A stretch of 64,000 bases of DNA from positions 267,769 to 331,768 of the forward strand of contig BDDD01000364.1 in the NCBI GenBank assembly GCA_001972305.1, given 5' to 3'. Position numbers and translations under genes: made by a program. Shown here piece after piece: positions 1 to 17,169 of this stretch. Position 1 is the stretch's first letter. Each line of letters begins with the position of its first letter. This stretch comes from Cephalotus follicularis (lineage: Eukaryota; Streptophyta; Magnoliopsida; Oxalidales; Cephalotaceae). A model generated the notes under the pieces. The model was not told where the DNA came from. It made no database searches and saw only the letters and a list, made by a program, of their open reading frames with translations.

Positions 1-1071
1 TTTTGTGTGTGATCCCTTAGATTCAATATTATGTTGACAGTATATATACAACTATTGCATTTAATTAATTAGATTATTCTAATTAATTAACCCATAATTA
101 ATCTTATTAATTATATCGTGATACTACAAGTCAAGATTGGCGACTAGCTGTGTTTGATGACTACCCAGATAATATGAATATATACTAAGAACCTTTTTAA
201 TTACAGTTAATGTGCAATTCAGTCCTTCCACCATACAATGCTCTAATTAAATCTAGAATACGGATTTATCTGTCAAACCCCAATAATTTAATTTTATGTA
301 CCTCGTCATTAATTTCATAATTCATGATGAAATTAGAAAACCCTTTTTTCTAATTTACATCCTGCTTTGACCAAAGACTTCCGAATTATGAATTAATCAT
401 GCTACATAGAGCATTCTTCCTTTATGACAAGGGTGATGGATTCCTTGTTGACTACTCGCATGCCTTCATATATAATCCATCATATCCAATATTTCATCTT
501 ATGATAATTCAAAAATTTGTTTAGAATCATATCAAAACATGATATCATATACACAAGACAACTATGGTGTCTTAGGTCTAATGACTACATACACAATTGT
601 AGCAAAGAACTCCTAATTGACATGCAATGATAACTCAATTTAGGTGTTCTTAGTAGGGTCAGTTCAGTAAATTTATTCTCCAATAAGCATCACATATATG
701 TTCCAGTGTCTAGTACACTAATGACCGTGAAATCAGTCACACTCCTTCTTCAGCAAAACATCATATGTGCTTATCTATCCGGGTTCACTAATGCCCATTA
801 TAGTGATCCTATGATTAGAAAGATTTAAAAATAAAGCATATGCAAGAACAATACATCGCACTATTTATGATCTCATCATAATTATATTTTAATTACTTTA
901 ATTCTATTGGCTTTATCATAATAATTATCACACGAGCTAATTAGTAATTAAATTACTTAAATTATAATAAAGGTAATGCCTTATATTATTACTGAATTAA
1001 TAAATAAGATTGTTCATACAAGAAATAATGTTTATATCAATTGTATGTAGGGCACACATATATTTCTAACA
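1..1071 (-). mobile_element. LTR fragment of a Copia-type element, running off the window start
   Basis: AT-rich non-coding block ending in ...ATTTCTAACA. Read on the minus strand it begins TGTTAGAAATATATGTG, a typical LTR start. The other terminus lies before the window, so length and target duplication cannot be checked. No gene is seen inside. It directly abuts Copia coding remains on the plus strand, so it is probably a separate insertion or a rearranged terminus. Assignment to Copia rests on the terminal sequence style only. Confidence 0.45.
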
Positions 1072-5615
<4,544 letters not shown>

Positions 5616-5896
5616 AATATAACTGCCAATGATATGTCAACATGTGGCAACATATGAGATGTGGTACTTCCGTTAACTGTTACTAGATTTTTATTTGGCA
5701 AAGTCTTTCTTATTAATGGACGTTCGCCCAAGAATTTTACGTTATTAATGATCATCCAAATTCAAGTGTGATGTCTAGTAGGAAACCTGGCTCAGAATTT
5801 TTTTGAACATCTATTTATGTTTTTTTTGTGGTAAAATAAACAAATAATAAATTACTAAGTGTAATAACTTTGTTTTTCTTTCACATGATTTGTTAG
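5616..5896 (+). other. Probable intron segment before the SSL exon
   Basis: AT-rich sequence between the Copia fossil and the first SSL exon seen. It ends in a pyrimidine-rich tract followed by TTTGTTAG, a good splice acceptor, so it reads as the 3' part of an intron. No open frame or other element is recognised. Confidence 0.5.
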
Positions 5897-6820
5897 GTTA
5901 GCAGATGATGTGATTGAAGGATCGGATGGTAGTTTATATTTCAGTGTTGCAAGCACCAAATTTGGCTTGCACAATTGGTATCTAGATCTGCTTGAGGCAA
6001 AACCTTATGGGAAACTACTTAAATATGACCCATTGTTGAATGAGACATCAATTCTGCTTGAGGATTTGGCCTTTGCTAATGGTGTTGCACTTTCAAGGGA
6101 TGAAGATTATCTGGTGGTCTGTGAAACATGGAAGTAGGTGATTTCATCTGTAAAAACTCCCCATGATGCCATTAAATTCTTTAATTTGCTTTCTAAAGTT
6201 CTTCTTGGGGATCAGGTTTAGGTGCCTTAAACATTGGCTGAAGGGAGAGACCAAAGGGAAAACAGAAATTTTTATAGACAACCTTCCAGGAGGACCCGAC
6301 AACATCAATCTTGCGCCCGACGGTTCTTTCTGGATTGCATTATTGCAGGTATTTTTAGGTTTTGGATACTTTTAATCTTTGTTAGACAAATGATCAGGTA
6401 ACAAATAAAAATTATTAAGTAAACACAGCTCGTGTAATAATAAGAACATGTGATAATGATAATCCATGAGCTTCATGCTCACATCATTGGCAACTTATAT
6501 ATAAGGATCATGTTTTATTTGGAGACCAACCAGAATGATTGTCACGGCTGGCTTCTCCTGGGTGGGAGTTCATTCACACTTCCAAGGCAGCGAAATACTT
6601 GGTAGCAAGATCCCAAAAATTGATTATGTTAGTGAATGGAGTATCCAAAAAAGCAACGGTCATAAATGTGGACTCCGATGGCAAAGTACTCAAGAAGTTT
6701 GACGACCATACTGGGAAGGTTATGTCGTGTGTGACATCAGCTCTTGAATTTGAGGATCATCTTTACTTGGGTAGCTTGAACACCAATTTCATTGGAAAAT
6801 TACCACTGACAGTTGGATGA
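5897..6820 (+). pseudogene. Strictosidine-synthase-like (SSL/APMAP-type) gene, 3' exons only
   Basis: Three exons encode the C-terminal half of a six-bladed beta-propeller protein of the strictosidine synthase-like family (plant APMAP-like; secretory or ER-associated). Exon 5897-6133 reads LADDVIEGSDGSLYFS... and ends CETW-K; exon 6216-6348 has NLPGGPDNINLAPDGSFWIA; the last exon reads ...LVNGVSKKATVINV... to the stop at 6818-6820. The first two exons have proper GT/AG borders with matching phases. The last exon has no AG in frame at its expected start: an in-frame TGA lies at 6536-6538. The first usable in-frame acceptor is after 6568, which would drop about ten residues. N-terminal exons are absent; the Copia fossil sits where they should be. 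The exact catalytic function of such SSLs is unknown; most lack strictosidine synthase activity. Likely a disabled or truncated gene, though the 5' part could lie before the window. Confidence 0.75.
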
Positions 6821-8116
6821 TATTGGAATTCTCTACGACACAAAGTGGTGGAGTGTGTTTATCTAAAAAAAAACTGTACTCTAAGATCTTTGTCCTCTCT
6901 ATGGGTTCTTGCCTGTTGGCACATAAAACTGTAAAAGTAATTTGCCATTTTGTTATTTTTTATTTAATAATAAATATAATACTCTGATCTTTATGATAAT
7001 ATATGTTGTTAAAATACGACTTGAATTTTAGTACAATCCGATCCAGAGAAGGAAGTCCGAAAACCTTAGCTCTTTGACAGACCTCCCGAGAAAGAGAAGT
7101 CAGAACACTCGGTGTCACGCTCCGAACCGTGTGATGGGTCTCACGGCCCGACACATGGCATTCCGTACATGTCATTATTAATTCCCAAAATTTAATTATC
7201 AGGTAAATGTAAAACTTAAAATATAATCTCATCATAATAACCAACAGCAATTAAATACATATATATGTGGATGTACCCAAGTCCTAATACAACTGTCATG
7301 AACACTGCCACATCCGGTAGTTCATAAAAATAATAAATACAAGATCAATGCTTGAAAATCCAACTCAAGTGACGCACTGCCGAGGAGGAGGACTTACACT
7401 GCACTTTATCCTTTGGGCAATGTCGTGTGTGACATCAGCTCTTGAATTTGAGGATCATCTTTACTTGGGTAGCTTGAACACCAATTTCATTGGAAAATTA
7501 CCACTGACAGTTGGATGATATTGGAATTCTCTACGACACAAAGTGGTGGAGTGTGTTTATCTAAAAAAAAACTGTACTCTAAGATCTTTGTCCTCTCTAT
7601 GGGTTCTTGCCTGTTGGCACATAAAACTGTAAAAGTAATTTGCCATTTTGTTATTTTTTATTTAATAATAAATATAATACTCTGATCTTTATGATAATAT
7701 ATGTTGTTAAAATACGACTTGAATTTTAGTACAATCCGATCCAGAGAAGGAAGTCCGAAAACCTTAGCTCTTTGACAGACCTCCCGAGAAAGAGAAGTCA
7801 GAACACTCGGTGTCACGCTCCGAACCGTGTGATGGGTCTCACGGCCCGACACATGGCATTCCGTACATGTCATTATTAATTCCCAAAATTTAATTATCAG
7901 GTAAATGTAAAACTTAAAATATAATCTCATCATAATAACCAACAGCAATTAAATACATATATATGTGGATGTACCCAAGTCCTAATACAACTGTCATGAA
8001 CACTGCCACATCCGGTAGTTCATAAAAATAATAAATACAAGATCAATGCTTGAAAATCCAACTCAAGTGACGCACTGCCGAGGAGGAGGACTTACACTGC
8101 ACTTTATCCTTTGGGC
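6722..8116. repeat. 698-bp tandem duplication (6722-7418 and 7420-8116)
   Basis: The two copies match base for base by eye at a constant offset of 698. Each contains the last 33 codons of the SSL exon (second stop at 7516-7518), the gene's 3' flank, the first 109 bp of a Copia LTR (7004-7112 and 7702-7810) and the first 306 bp of the G1 gypsy LTR (from 7113 and 7811). Because it includes both insertions, the duplication is younger than both. Two identical 96-codon minus-strand frames inside are by-products of the repeat, not genes. Confidence 0.95.
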
Positions 8117-8379
8117 CGCTGTGATGTGTCACCAATACCTGTACCTAACTTGGCCCATTACAATGAATGGGTCAACAACCCGAGGGTTGTGTAGATTACC
8201 ACATGCAAGACACATACCAGAGGAGCAAGCAATACAACCAGAGAAGAAATGCATGCATACTCTACAACTATGTTCATCAATCAACGTAATTCATGCTTCC
8301 TCGGACTACTCTACTCAAGTCAGACTTCCCATGCAAACCACAGAGGAGTTGGTCCGGTCATCCTATGGTCTGGTCTATT

Positions 8380-8690
8380 AACAAGGTTCACCTTTAGGCT
8401 CACCTGCCTGCGGAATTCACCTCATGGTTCAATTGCCGAGCGGAATTCACCCCTTTGGTTCACCAGCTCTGGCGGAATTCACCATTTGGTTCACCTACTC
8501 TAGGGGAATTCACCCTTAGGTTCACCATTTAGCGGGATTCACCCGAGGATCACCTGCTTAGCGGAATTCACCTCCAAGTTCACCTGCCAAGCGGAATTCA
8601 CCCCTTTGGTTCATCTGCTGGCAGAATTCACCCTTTGGTTCATCTACTCGGGCGGAATTCTCCCCATTTGTGCTCACCTGCTAGGGACAG
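8380..8690. repeat. GAATTC-centred minisatellite in the G1 left LTR
   Basis: About nine degenerate units of roughly 30-40 bp, each built from GCGGAATTCACC followed by a spacer and TTGGTTCACC. The same array is present in the right LTR at about 23190-23460 with different unit sequences. A related array in opposite orientation (GGTGAA.. and AATTCCG units) lies in the solo LTR at about 19290-19520. No gene is seen here. Confidence 0.85.
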
Positions 8691-9759
8691 TCTCTATGTG
8701 GATTCACTCTTTAAGTTCACCTATCATAGGACGTCTCACATCCATGTCCCTTTAGCACTAGTCAGCTCGGCACGCATACAGTGAGGATACTCGTACTACC
8801 CATGGTCTGGCATGCTCGGAAGACACATGGTCTGGCATGCTCTGGAACGCATGGTCTGGCATGCTCAGACAAGTCAAGCTCGGGAGCTCTGGCATATACA
8901 TGAGCAAGTCATGCTCGGGAGCTCGGGCATACGCATGGGACTAGTCCAACTTCGAGCTAGGAAGCTCTAAGTCCCCTGGAGACTAGTCTGGCTCAGCGTC
9001 GAGATTCGGTTCTAGGTGCCTTTTAATTCCGAGCTTCACCAATTTCATTTTCCAAACAGATTACCTTGGCAGAGGAACAAGCAAACACATCCTAATCTAA
9101 CAAGCACAATAAAAATCAAGCAACACATACAACAATCAAGCAAGCAAACAAACAGCACACAATACACACAAACACACATGATGGTAGGCGCTCGGACATG
9201 TAGCAACCTACCTCGATTATGGCTGAAAACGGAGATCGCCTGCTTCCTTCACGAATCCTTAACTTCTTCCAAGCCTGGAGCAACTACGCACATTAGCTTC
9301 CTTCTGCTTCCCACTTCTGGAATTGCTCCTTCTCCTCTAGGAAATGGGGAATTTATATGGAAGGCTTCGAATCCTCCTGAGGAAGCTTCTCACTTGTCGC
9401 TTTCCTACTCTTTCTCGTGACACCTGACCCCATCTCCCATTTTCTCGTCTTTCTCTCTATCCTTCCAGAATGGAAGTGAGCAGAAATGTCCAAAAATGCG
9501 TCTCCCGTTGTCTCTTTCTTTTGTAGCCATGGATGGAAGAATCCAGAACTTCCCATGCGTTTTTCACCAATACGGGCTGACTTCAATGCTTGGGCCATTC
9601 TTCACTCCTAATCGAGCCCAATAGCATGATGCTCCATATCCAAGTTCGGCCCAAAGGAGAAAAATAGCTCTTTTAAGCCCAACAATAATACTTTATAACA
9701 TTTAGGGCCATTAAATCCTCCCCTCCTTAATGAAGTCTCGTCCTGAGATTTTCTAAGGT

Positions 9760-11121
9760 TTAGAACAACTGGGGATACATGGCCTTCATATCCTCTTCTC
9801 TTTCCCAGGTAGCATCCTCTACTCCGTAGTATTGCCACAGCACCTTTACCAACGGAATGGTTTTGCTCCTTATCTGCTTAATTCGTCGGTTGAGAATCTG
9901 GATTGGTATCTCTTCGAATCTCATATCCGTCTTTAACTCCAACGGTTCCCATTGCAACACATGAGAAAGGTCAGGATGATATTTCCTCAGCATCGAAACA
10001 TGAAACACATTGTGTACATCCACTAGGCTGGGTGGTAAGGCAAGTCAGAAAGTAATAGTACCCACTCTCTCAAGGATCTCAAAAGTTCCTATAAATTGAG
10101 AGGCTAGCTTTCCCTTCTTACCAAACCTCATAATCCCTTTTGTTGGAGAGACTTTAAGGAACACATGATCGCCCACGATGAACTCCAACTCTCGCCTACG
10201 GTGGTTGGCATAGCTCTTTTGTCTGCTTTGTGCTGTTAGGAGTCTTTCTCTAATAACCTTTACCTTTTCAGTTGTTTCTTGCACAAGCTTAGGTCCCACA
10301 AGACTCTATTCGCCAACTTCAAACCAACATATTGAGGTTCTGCATTTTCGTCCATAGAGAGCCTCGAATGGTGCCATACCAATGCTGGCCTGATAACTGT
10401 TATTATACGAGAACTCTACCAATGGTCGGTGGTCATCCCAACTACCACCCCAATCTAAAACACATGCTTGTAGCATGTCCTCCATAGTATGAATAGTCCT
10501 CTCAGACTGTCCATCTATCTGGGGATGGAAAGTTGTACTGAAATTCAGTTGAGTACCAAAAGCTTCTTGGAGTTTTCTCCAGAATCCCGATGTAAAATGG
10601 GGGTCTCTATCAGACACCACGGTAACTGGTACTCCATGTAGCCTTACAACCTCCGTAATATACAGATTTGCTAACCGTGTAAGAGAATAAGTCATCTTGA
10701 TCGCAAGTAAATGAGCCGATTTGGTAAAGTGATCTACGATTACCCATATGGCATCACGGTTGGACTTCGTTCTGGGCAGCCCTGTTATAAAATTCATTGT
10801 AATGTGTTCCAATTTCCACTGTGTCACTGGTAATGGTTGTAACAATCCTACTGGCCTCTGATGTTCTGCTTTAACCTGTTGACATGTTAAACAGGAAGCC
10901 ACATATTCTACTATTTCTCTTTTCATATTGTTCCGCAAATAGTTCAGCTTCAAGTCTTGGTACATCTTTGTACTCCCCGGATGTAAGCTGGAATGATGTG
11001 CTTGTGACAACAGTTCATCTTTGAGTTCTTTCTCATTAGGAACACATATTCTACCCTGATATTGGATCAATCCATCATCTTGGATGGAGAAATCAGACTT
11101 TAAACCCCCTTGTTTGCTCAA
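9760..11121 (-). mobile_element. G1 integrase and chromodomain region
   Basis: On the minus strand, 10306-11121 carries the gypsy integrase: an HHCC zinc-binding region (LHPGSTKMYQDLK..., CLTCQQVKAEH) and the catalytic core with ITGLPRTKSN, VVSDRDPHFTSGFW and FHPQIDGQSERT. 9760-10299 carries the integrase C-terminus and a chromodomain-like tail (HVSMLRKYHPD, PVQIL-type motif, VLWQYYGVEDATWE). Chromodomains of this type are thought to steer integration to chromatin. Part of a broken element. Confidence 0.88.
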
Positions 11122-11334
11122 AGCTATCTTGAGTAAGTCTCCATCTTTGCTCTGAGCTTCATGGATTCGGTCTATTAACCATGGATGTGTCTAAATATGA
11201 GCAATGGTTAGGCAAGCCAATTGACCACTAAGAGCGTCAGCAAAAACATTAGTTTTGCTCGGATGGTATTGTATTTCACAGTTCTAATCATTGAGCAACT
11301 ACATCCATCTCCTCTGTCTCATATTCAGGTCTTT

Positions 11335-12663
11335 CTATAAAAACAGATACCTTAAGCTTTTATGATCGGTATACACCTCAAACTTAGTACCATATAGATA
11401 ATGCCTCCATTTACGCAGCGCGAAGACTATCGCTGCTAACTCAAGATCATGAGTTGAATAGTTCTCTTCATGGGGCTTTAGCTTCCTTGAGGCGTATGCG
11501 ATCACTTTTCCATTCTGCATTAGGACACAACCCAAGCCACTGCATGACGCGTCACTGTATATCACAAAACCTTCATGGCCTTCTGGTAAGGCCGAGGTTG
11601 GCGCAGAAATTAAGCGATACTTCAACTCTTGGAAACTCCGTTCGCACGCATCATCCCATACGAAAGCTGTATTCTTCTGCATCAATCGAGTCAGAGGTGT
11701 AACTATTTTTTAAAATCCTTCAACAAAACAACGGTAATATCCTGCCAAGCCTAAAAAGTTCCGGACTTCCGTCACATTAGTTGGTCGTTTCCAGTCCTTT
11801 ACTGCTTCAATCTTTGAAGGATCTACTGACAATCCGACACTGGATATAACATGACCAAGGAATGTTATCTCTGACAACCAGAATTCACACTTGCTAAACT
11901 TGGCATATAACTGATGATCTCTGAGAGTTTGCAATGCCAAGTGTAGGTGTTCTCCATGTTCTTTCATGGACTTAGAATATATCAGGATATCATCGATAAA
12001 TACCACTATAAACTGATCAAAATATGGACTGAATATTCGATTCATCAAACTCATAAATGATGTAGGGGCATTAGTCACCTCAAAAGGCATCACCACAAAT
12101 TCATAATGTCCATATCGTGATCTAAATGCAGTCTTTGGAATATCTCCTGCTTTTACTTTGAGCTGGTGATATCCTGATCTCATATCCAATTTAGAAAATA
12201 CTGAAGATCCCTTCAGCTGATCAAATAGATTGTCGATGTGCGGCAGCGGATATTTATTCTTGACAGTAACCTTGTTCAGCTGCCGGTAATCAATACACAT
12301 TCGTAATGATCCATCATTCTTCTTAACAAATAAGACTGGTGCTCCCCACGGGGATACACTAGGTCTGATAAAACCTTTATCCAGCAACTCCTATAACTGT
12401 ATTTTCAACTCTTTTAATTCTGGAGGGTCCATTTTATAAGGAGCTGTCGAAATGGGTGATGTTCCTGGAAAAAGGTATATAGAGAACTCCATATCTCTCT
12501 CAGGAGGTAGGGATGTTAGTTCTTTTGGAAACACGTCCGGGTATCCGCAAACAACTGGAACCTCCTCGATCTTCGGTACCCATCTACTGTCATCCATAAC
12601 ATGTGTCAGGTAAGCAGTACAACCCTGTCTCAGGAGTCTATCAGCCTGCATAGCAGATATCAT
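11335..12663 (-). mobile_element. G1 reverse transcriptase and RNase H region
   Basis: Minus-strand frames: 12391-12663 is the linker before RT; 11710-12387 contains RT motifs ([38 protein letters not shown], and FIDDILIYS at the active site); 11335-11685 contains RNase H ([10 protein letters not shown] and [10 protein letters not shown]). The order after protease and before integrase fits Ty3/gypsy. Confidence 0.9.
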
Positions 12664-12704
12664 AGAAACTGGCTGATGCTCTAACGTCCCAATGAACTGG
12701 AACG

Positions 12705-12900
12705 TGGAAGCACCTCTAGCCTAATGGTTAGAGGTGTGGTTTGCCTTTGTGTAGACCAAGGTTCAAACCCCCACACCTCCATCCAAGGGATTTAATCCCC
12801 CTTTTCCCCCTTGGGTGGGTCCCCCCTCCCCTCATCCAAGGGATTTAATCCCCCTTTCCCCCCTTGGGTGGGTCTCCCCCTCCCCCCATAAAAAAAAAAT
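12705..12900 (+). mobile_element. tRNA-derived SINE inserted in G1
   Basis: A tRNA-like head has an A-box-like TAGCCTAATGGTTAGAGG and a B box GGTTCAAACCCC. It is followed by a duplicated 53-bp C-rich body (ATCCAAGGGATTTAATCCCC twice) and an A-rich tail ATAAAAAAAAAAT. It is flanked by TGGAACG at 12698-12704 and 12901-12907, a target-site duplication. It lies between the protease and RT parts of G1, so it is younger than G1. An RNA polymerase III promoter is implied by the two boxes. Confidence 0.85.
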
Positions 12901-12977
12901 TGGAACGGAGACTGGCCTGGAAAATGGAAGGTTACAGCCTTCCTGTTACAATCCATATATGCATAGTGTGCCGACAA

Positions 12978-14500
12978 CTAATCCATTCCAAGGATTACAT
13001 CAAGGTCACACATCGGCAACACTATAAGGTCTGCTGGAAGAATATGACCAAAAATCTCAATGGCACAAGATCTACACACCCATTTGGAGGTAATAGACTC
13101 TCCTACTGGTGTGCTCACTTCGATTATAAAAGGTAAAAGTTCTGGCTCCACATCCATGCGACTTATAAAATGAGATGGAATATACGAATGGGATGAGCCT
13201 GAATCAATCAAAGTTCGTGCCATTAACTGAGATATAAATACCGTACCTCCAATCACTAAAGCTAATCCAGTAGCAGCTCTCTAATCCATGGTATATACTA
13301 TGCCTTGTACCGTAGGTATTGATCCCATCGGTTGCTTGCCACGGTCCCCTCGTGAACTGGTGCTAGATCAGCCTTGCTGGAAACTTCCTTGTGATCGGGT
13401 CGAACCTTGCCCTGCTTGATTTCCTGGATTAGGTCTATTCTGTGGACATTCAGCAGCTATATGATCCGGGGCTCCACAACTCCATCACCAACCATCTTTC
13501 CACAGCAGTCGTCTGAGGCATGGTTAGTGCATCCACAGTGCATACAGGATTCAACAAAGTCCTAACCACCCCCACCAGTAGGTTTAGAAGAACCACTATG
13601 TGAAGCCATTCTTCTCTGTTGTCTCCATCGTGAATCACGACCCTGTCTCCTCTGTTGGGAACCACAAGATTGCCTTGCAAACCTCGAGGGTCCTGCTGGG
13701 CTACCAGTACTATGGGGAGATTCACCATGCCTTGGGCTACTATGATATCCGGACATTTGGATTTATTACTGCTTCTAGAACTTCTTCCCGAATATTCTCC
13801 AGAAGGAGCGGGTCTCTGACTTCCTGTTTGAATTACCATGCTCTGAAACTGCTGAGTCAAAGCTTCAACTTCTCGTGCCCTGTTGGTCAGCTCGAAGAAC
13901 GATCTCAAATGTAAGGGCACTAGTTTCTCCCTGATATCATGATGAAGTCCTCCAAGAAACTTCTTAGCTTTCCTCGACTCAGTGTTTACCATATACGAAG
14001 CTATCCTGGATAACTCGATGAATTTGGCTTCATATTGGGCCACTGACATGTCTCCCTGGGTTAGGCCTAGGAATTCGGTCTCTCTCTTATCAATTTCGAC
14101 TTCGGGGTAGAAACTACCAATAAATTATGTTTTAAAAGTATCCCAAGAGTATGTCATTCCGGATATCTCCCATGAGGACTCTACCATCCTCCACCAATGC
14201 TCCGCTTCGCCTTGCAACATATATGTTACAAAAATAACCTACTGCGAGTCTGAGCACTCCATAACTCAAAAAATCTTCTCCAATTGCATTAGCCATCTCT
14301 CAGCTGACATAGCATCAGGATCCCCTGTAAAGACTGAAGGGTTCAACTTTAAGAATCTGATTAAGGGGTCCTATCGTCTTACATGTTGGTCAACTGACCT
14401 TCTTGCTGCTTCAGCCCGCCTGGCTGGTCTAGCAGCTGATGTCTGCTCTAGTACCTATGCTGCACGCCGCACTGGTCTTGCAGCATGTGGTTGTTCTTCT
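12978..14500 (-). mobile_element. G1 gag and protease region
   Basis: On the minus strand, 12978-13256 contains the aspartic protease signature LIDSGSSHSYI. 13450-14049 is gag, with a retrotransposon-gag stretch (SVAQYEAKFIELSR..., FLGGLHHDIREKLV) followed by a zinc-knuckle-type segment near 13440-13480. Gag-like sequence extends toward 14500 with poorer conservation. All part of the broken G1 element. Confidence 0.8.
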
Positions 14501-15169
14501 TCAGCCACATGTTGTTGCATAAAATCATTCAATTGATTGATAGCACGCATTCTCCTCATAAATCCTCTGGGCTCCTATCTGGCAGAAGTAGTAGCTTCCG
14601 CTTCCTGAGCTACATCTACCTCTTCTTGTCTTTCAGCATCTCTATTTGGGCTGGTTCGTCTGGTTGACGACCCAGCTCTCACCCCTCGTGCAGCTCTACT
14701 TCAGCATCCTTCCATACTGATTCACATAAAATATTGGGTCAATATCCACATATATATCTTATCTCCTCTTGCCAAGGATCCTATCCTGGCGTATCCAGCA
14801 CAGTACAGCTCTATACCAAAAACTATCACTGCCCGAACCATGGGATGGGCCCCACGGCCCGACACGTGGCATTCCGTACATGTCATCATTAATTCCCAAA
14901 ATTTAATTATCAGGTAAATTTAAAACTTAAAATATAATCTCATCACAATAACCAACAGCAATTAAATATATATATATATATGTGGATGTATGTTCACGTA
15001 AAAAGAATGATGTTTTAAAATTTATAGCCACAAGTGCACGGATCATGCAGTAACGGGTCGAACGCAGGGAAACGTTAAACTAGTTATAATCTATCCAACC
15101 TAAACGAAGTATGCAAATATGGAAGCAAAACTATCAAGAACTATTCTTAATTATGCAAAATAAAATAAA

Positions 15170-15520
15170 GGGTTAAATCCATTTTTGCCCCCTGAACTTT
15201 ACACGTTGTGTCTCATTGGCCCCCGAACTTTTTTTCGTGTCAAAATTGCCCCAAAACTCTTCTCTGTTTGTCACTGTTGTCTTCCGTCAAATTTTCTGTC
15301 CAAAATTACTGTTAAGTGACACGTGGCAGGCAATGATGAGGGCCACGTGTTACTTAACAGTGATTTTTGTCTGCCACATGTCACTTAACGGTGAATTTGG
15401 ACAGAAAATTTGACGGTGATGAACGGAGAAAAGTTTGGGGGCAACTTTGACACGAAAAAAAGTTCGAGGGCCAACGAGACACAACATGTAAAGTTCAGGA
15501 GGCAAAAATGGACTTATCCC
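15170..15520. mobile_element. 351-bp palindromic Mutator-type MITE
   Basis: Starts GGGTTAAATCCATTTTTGCC and ends GGCAAAAATGGACTTATCCC. Almost the whole element is a long inverted repeat around a centre near 15345. It is flanked by the 9-bp direct repeat TAAAATAAA at 15161-15169 and 15521-15529; a 9-bp duplication is typical of Mutator-like elements. It has no coding capacity and lies in the left LTR of G2. Confidence 0.9.
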
Positions 15521-15810
15521 TAAAATAAATAATTGAAAACAGGCAGGAAGGCGTCGACGCTATGTCAAGGCGTCGACGGAAATAGTATTGAAATAGGAAA
15601 GCGTCGACGCTTACAGGGTAGGCATCGACGGTTAAGAACTGTGAATTCAAAATAACAGAAAGTAAAGCATGCAAAATTAAAAGTAATCAAAGCAACAAGT
15701 AAGACTAAGGAAAATAGGCAAAGATAAAGCGGTTTTAGGGTATATAAACTCACCATAGATTGTATTGAACAATTCACTTTAATTGAACGATCATACCTTG
15801 ATAACCAATG

Positions 15811-15964
15811 ACAGCTAGGTCGATACGGAGTGCGACGGTGATGACAAAACGTATGAGTAGTCATGCTAGGTCTATACGAAGTACGGCAGCAGTGGCAAGA
15901 CGTATGAGTAGACATGCTAGGTCTATACGAAGTGTGTTCGTTGCGACAAACCGTATGAGTAGAC
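15811..15964. repeat. Three-copy minisatellite in the G2 LTR
   Basis: About three tandem units of roughly 50-60 bp, each with GCTAGGTC(G/T)ATACG(A/G)AGT and CGTATGAGTAG. A minus-strand frame through them (15565-15999) is repetitive and is not considered a gene. Confidence 0.8.
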
Positions 15965-17169
15965 TCCATTGATTGAATTAAGCACCATTTATTCACCAAC
16001 TTTGAACTTCACTGACAAGATGTTTGTGGATTTTAATCAGACAGACAAAGTGTGTGTGAAAGCAGAAAAATTGAAGAACAAATCAAATATTCAAGGATTT
16101 TTATTTATGGAATTGAAACAATAACAATCTAGGCTTTGTTCTTCCCTAAAACCTTAAAGAGTTTAGCTACTAAACATTGAAATAAAGCTTAAAACTAATG
16201 AAGAAGAAAACTAATAGTGGCAAAGCTTGTCACTAGCTTGTACACTTGTTTTGTGACCTAACATTACCTATTTATACATAAAATCCCGTGCAAACAAGAA
16301 AAGGAAAAAGTTTAACCTACTTAAATTTGTTTAAGGAAATAATTACAAAGTGAAAACTTTCCAAATTTGCTGTCAGCTGCCTTAAGCGTCGACGGTTTGG
16401 CTTAAGCGTCAAAGGTTTGGACTGTTTTCGTTGACTCTTTGATGTGTTGACTGCCTAAAGCATCGAAGGTTAAGACTGCAATTTGATTTTTAACCTTCTG
16501 GAATAAAGCGCTGATGTTGTGCTCCTAACTGCTGGCGCTTTCTTCTTAAGCTTCGACGATTACAAACAAAGCTTTGACGCTTTGCACTGTTTTCTACAGA
16601 TTTTTCACCAATTTGAACCGTTTTTCATGCACTTTGATCTTGATGACCTTGTACCTGAAAGTCATCACAATACAACCTAAGTAGTACATTCCAAGCATAA
16701 AAATATCACAAATAAATCATTAAAAGTAACACATTTTTATGCTAAACAAATACCCTCATACTTACTCTTTGCTTGTCCTCAAGCAAACCAAATGGAAAGC
16801 TAAAACAAAAACATAAACACAAACTCAAAAACAGAAAACATAAACAAAAACCTAACTCACTTTCGTAGGAATCACGATTGCATTTAGCACATGCAACAAG
16901 CCTTTAATCCCCTAGGTGGCCCTAGTGGACGAGTTTTATCTCTTGAGTGTTTTCCAACAAATAAACACACAAAATTCAGTTCATCAAAACTTTGAAAACA
17001 TGTAAAATGTATCTCTACTTAAAAATTCATAGAACACCCCCATACTTGAATTTTATTACCTCGTTCCAAGTTCTAGAATCAAAACACATCTCAATTAAGG
17101 AGCCTTAGCAAAATTTTTCTGTTTTTCCACAAAATACCAATCAAGATATGCATTCTTAGCAGCATAAAA

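Noticed and set aside
6960-7948. Two identical 96-codon minus-strand frames
   Set aside because: They are the same chance frame copied by the 698-bp tandem duplication and cross the SSL flank, the Copia LTR and the gypsy LTR.
8380-8690. Regularly spaced repeats resembling a CRISPR array
   Set aside because: Units are degenerate, spacers are not unique, the array is inside an LTR and the genome is a plant.
12711-12780. Possible tRNA gene at the SINE head
   Set aside because: Target duplications, an A-rich tail and a non-tRNA body show that it is a SINE.
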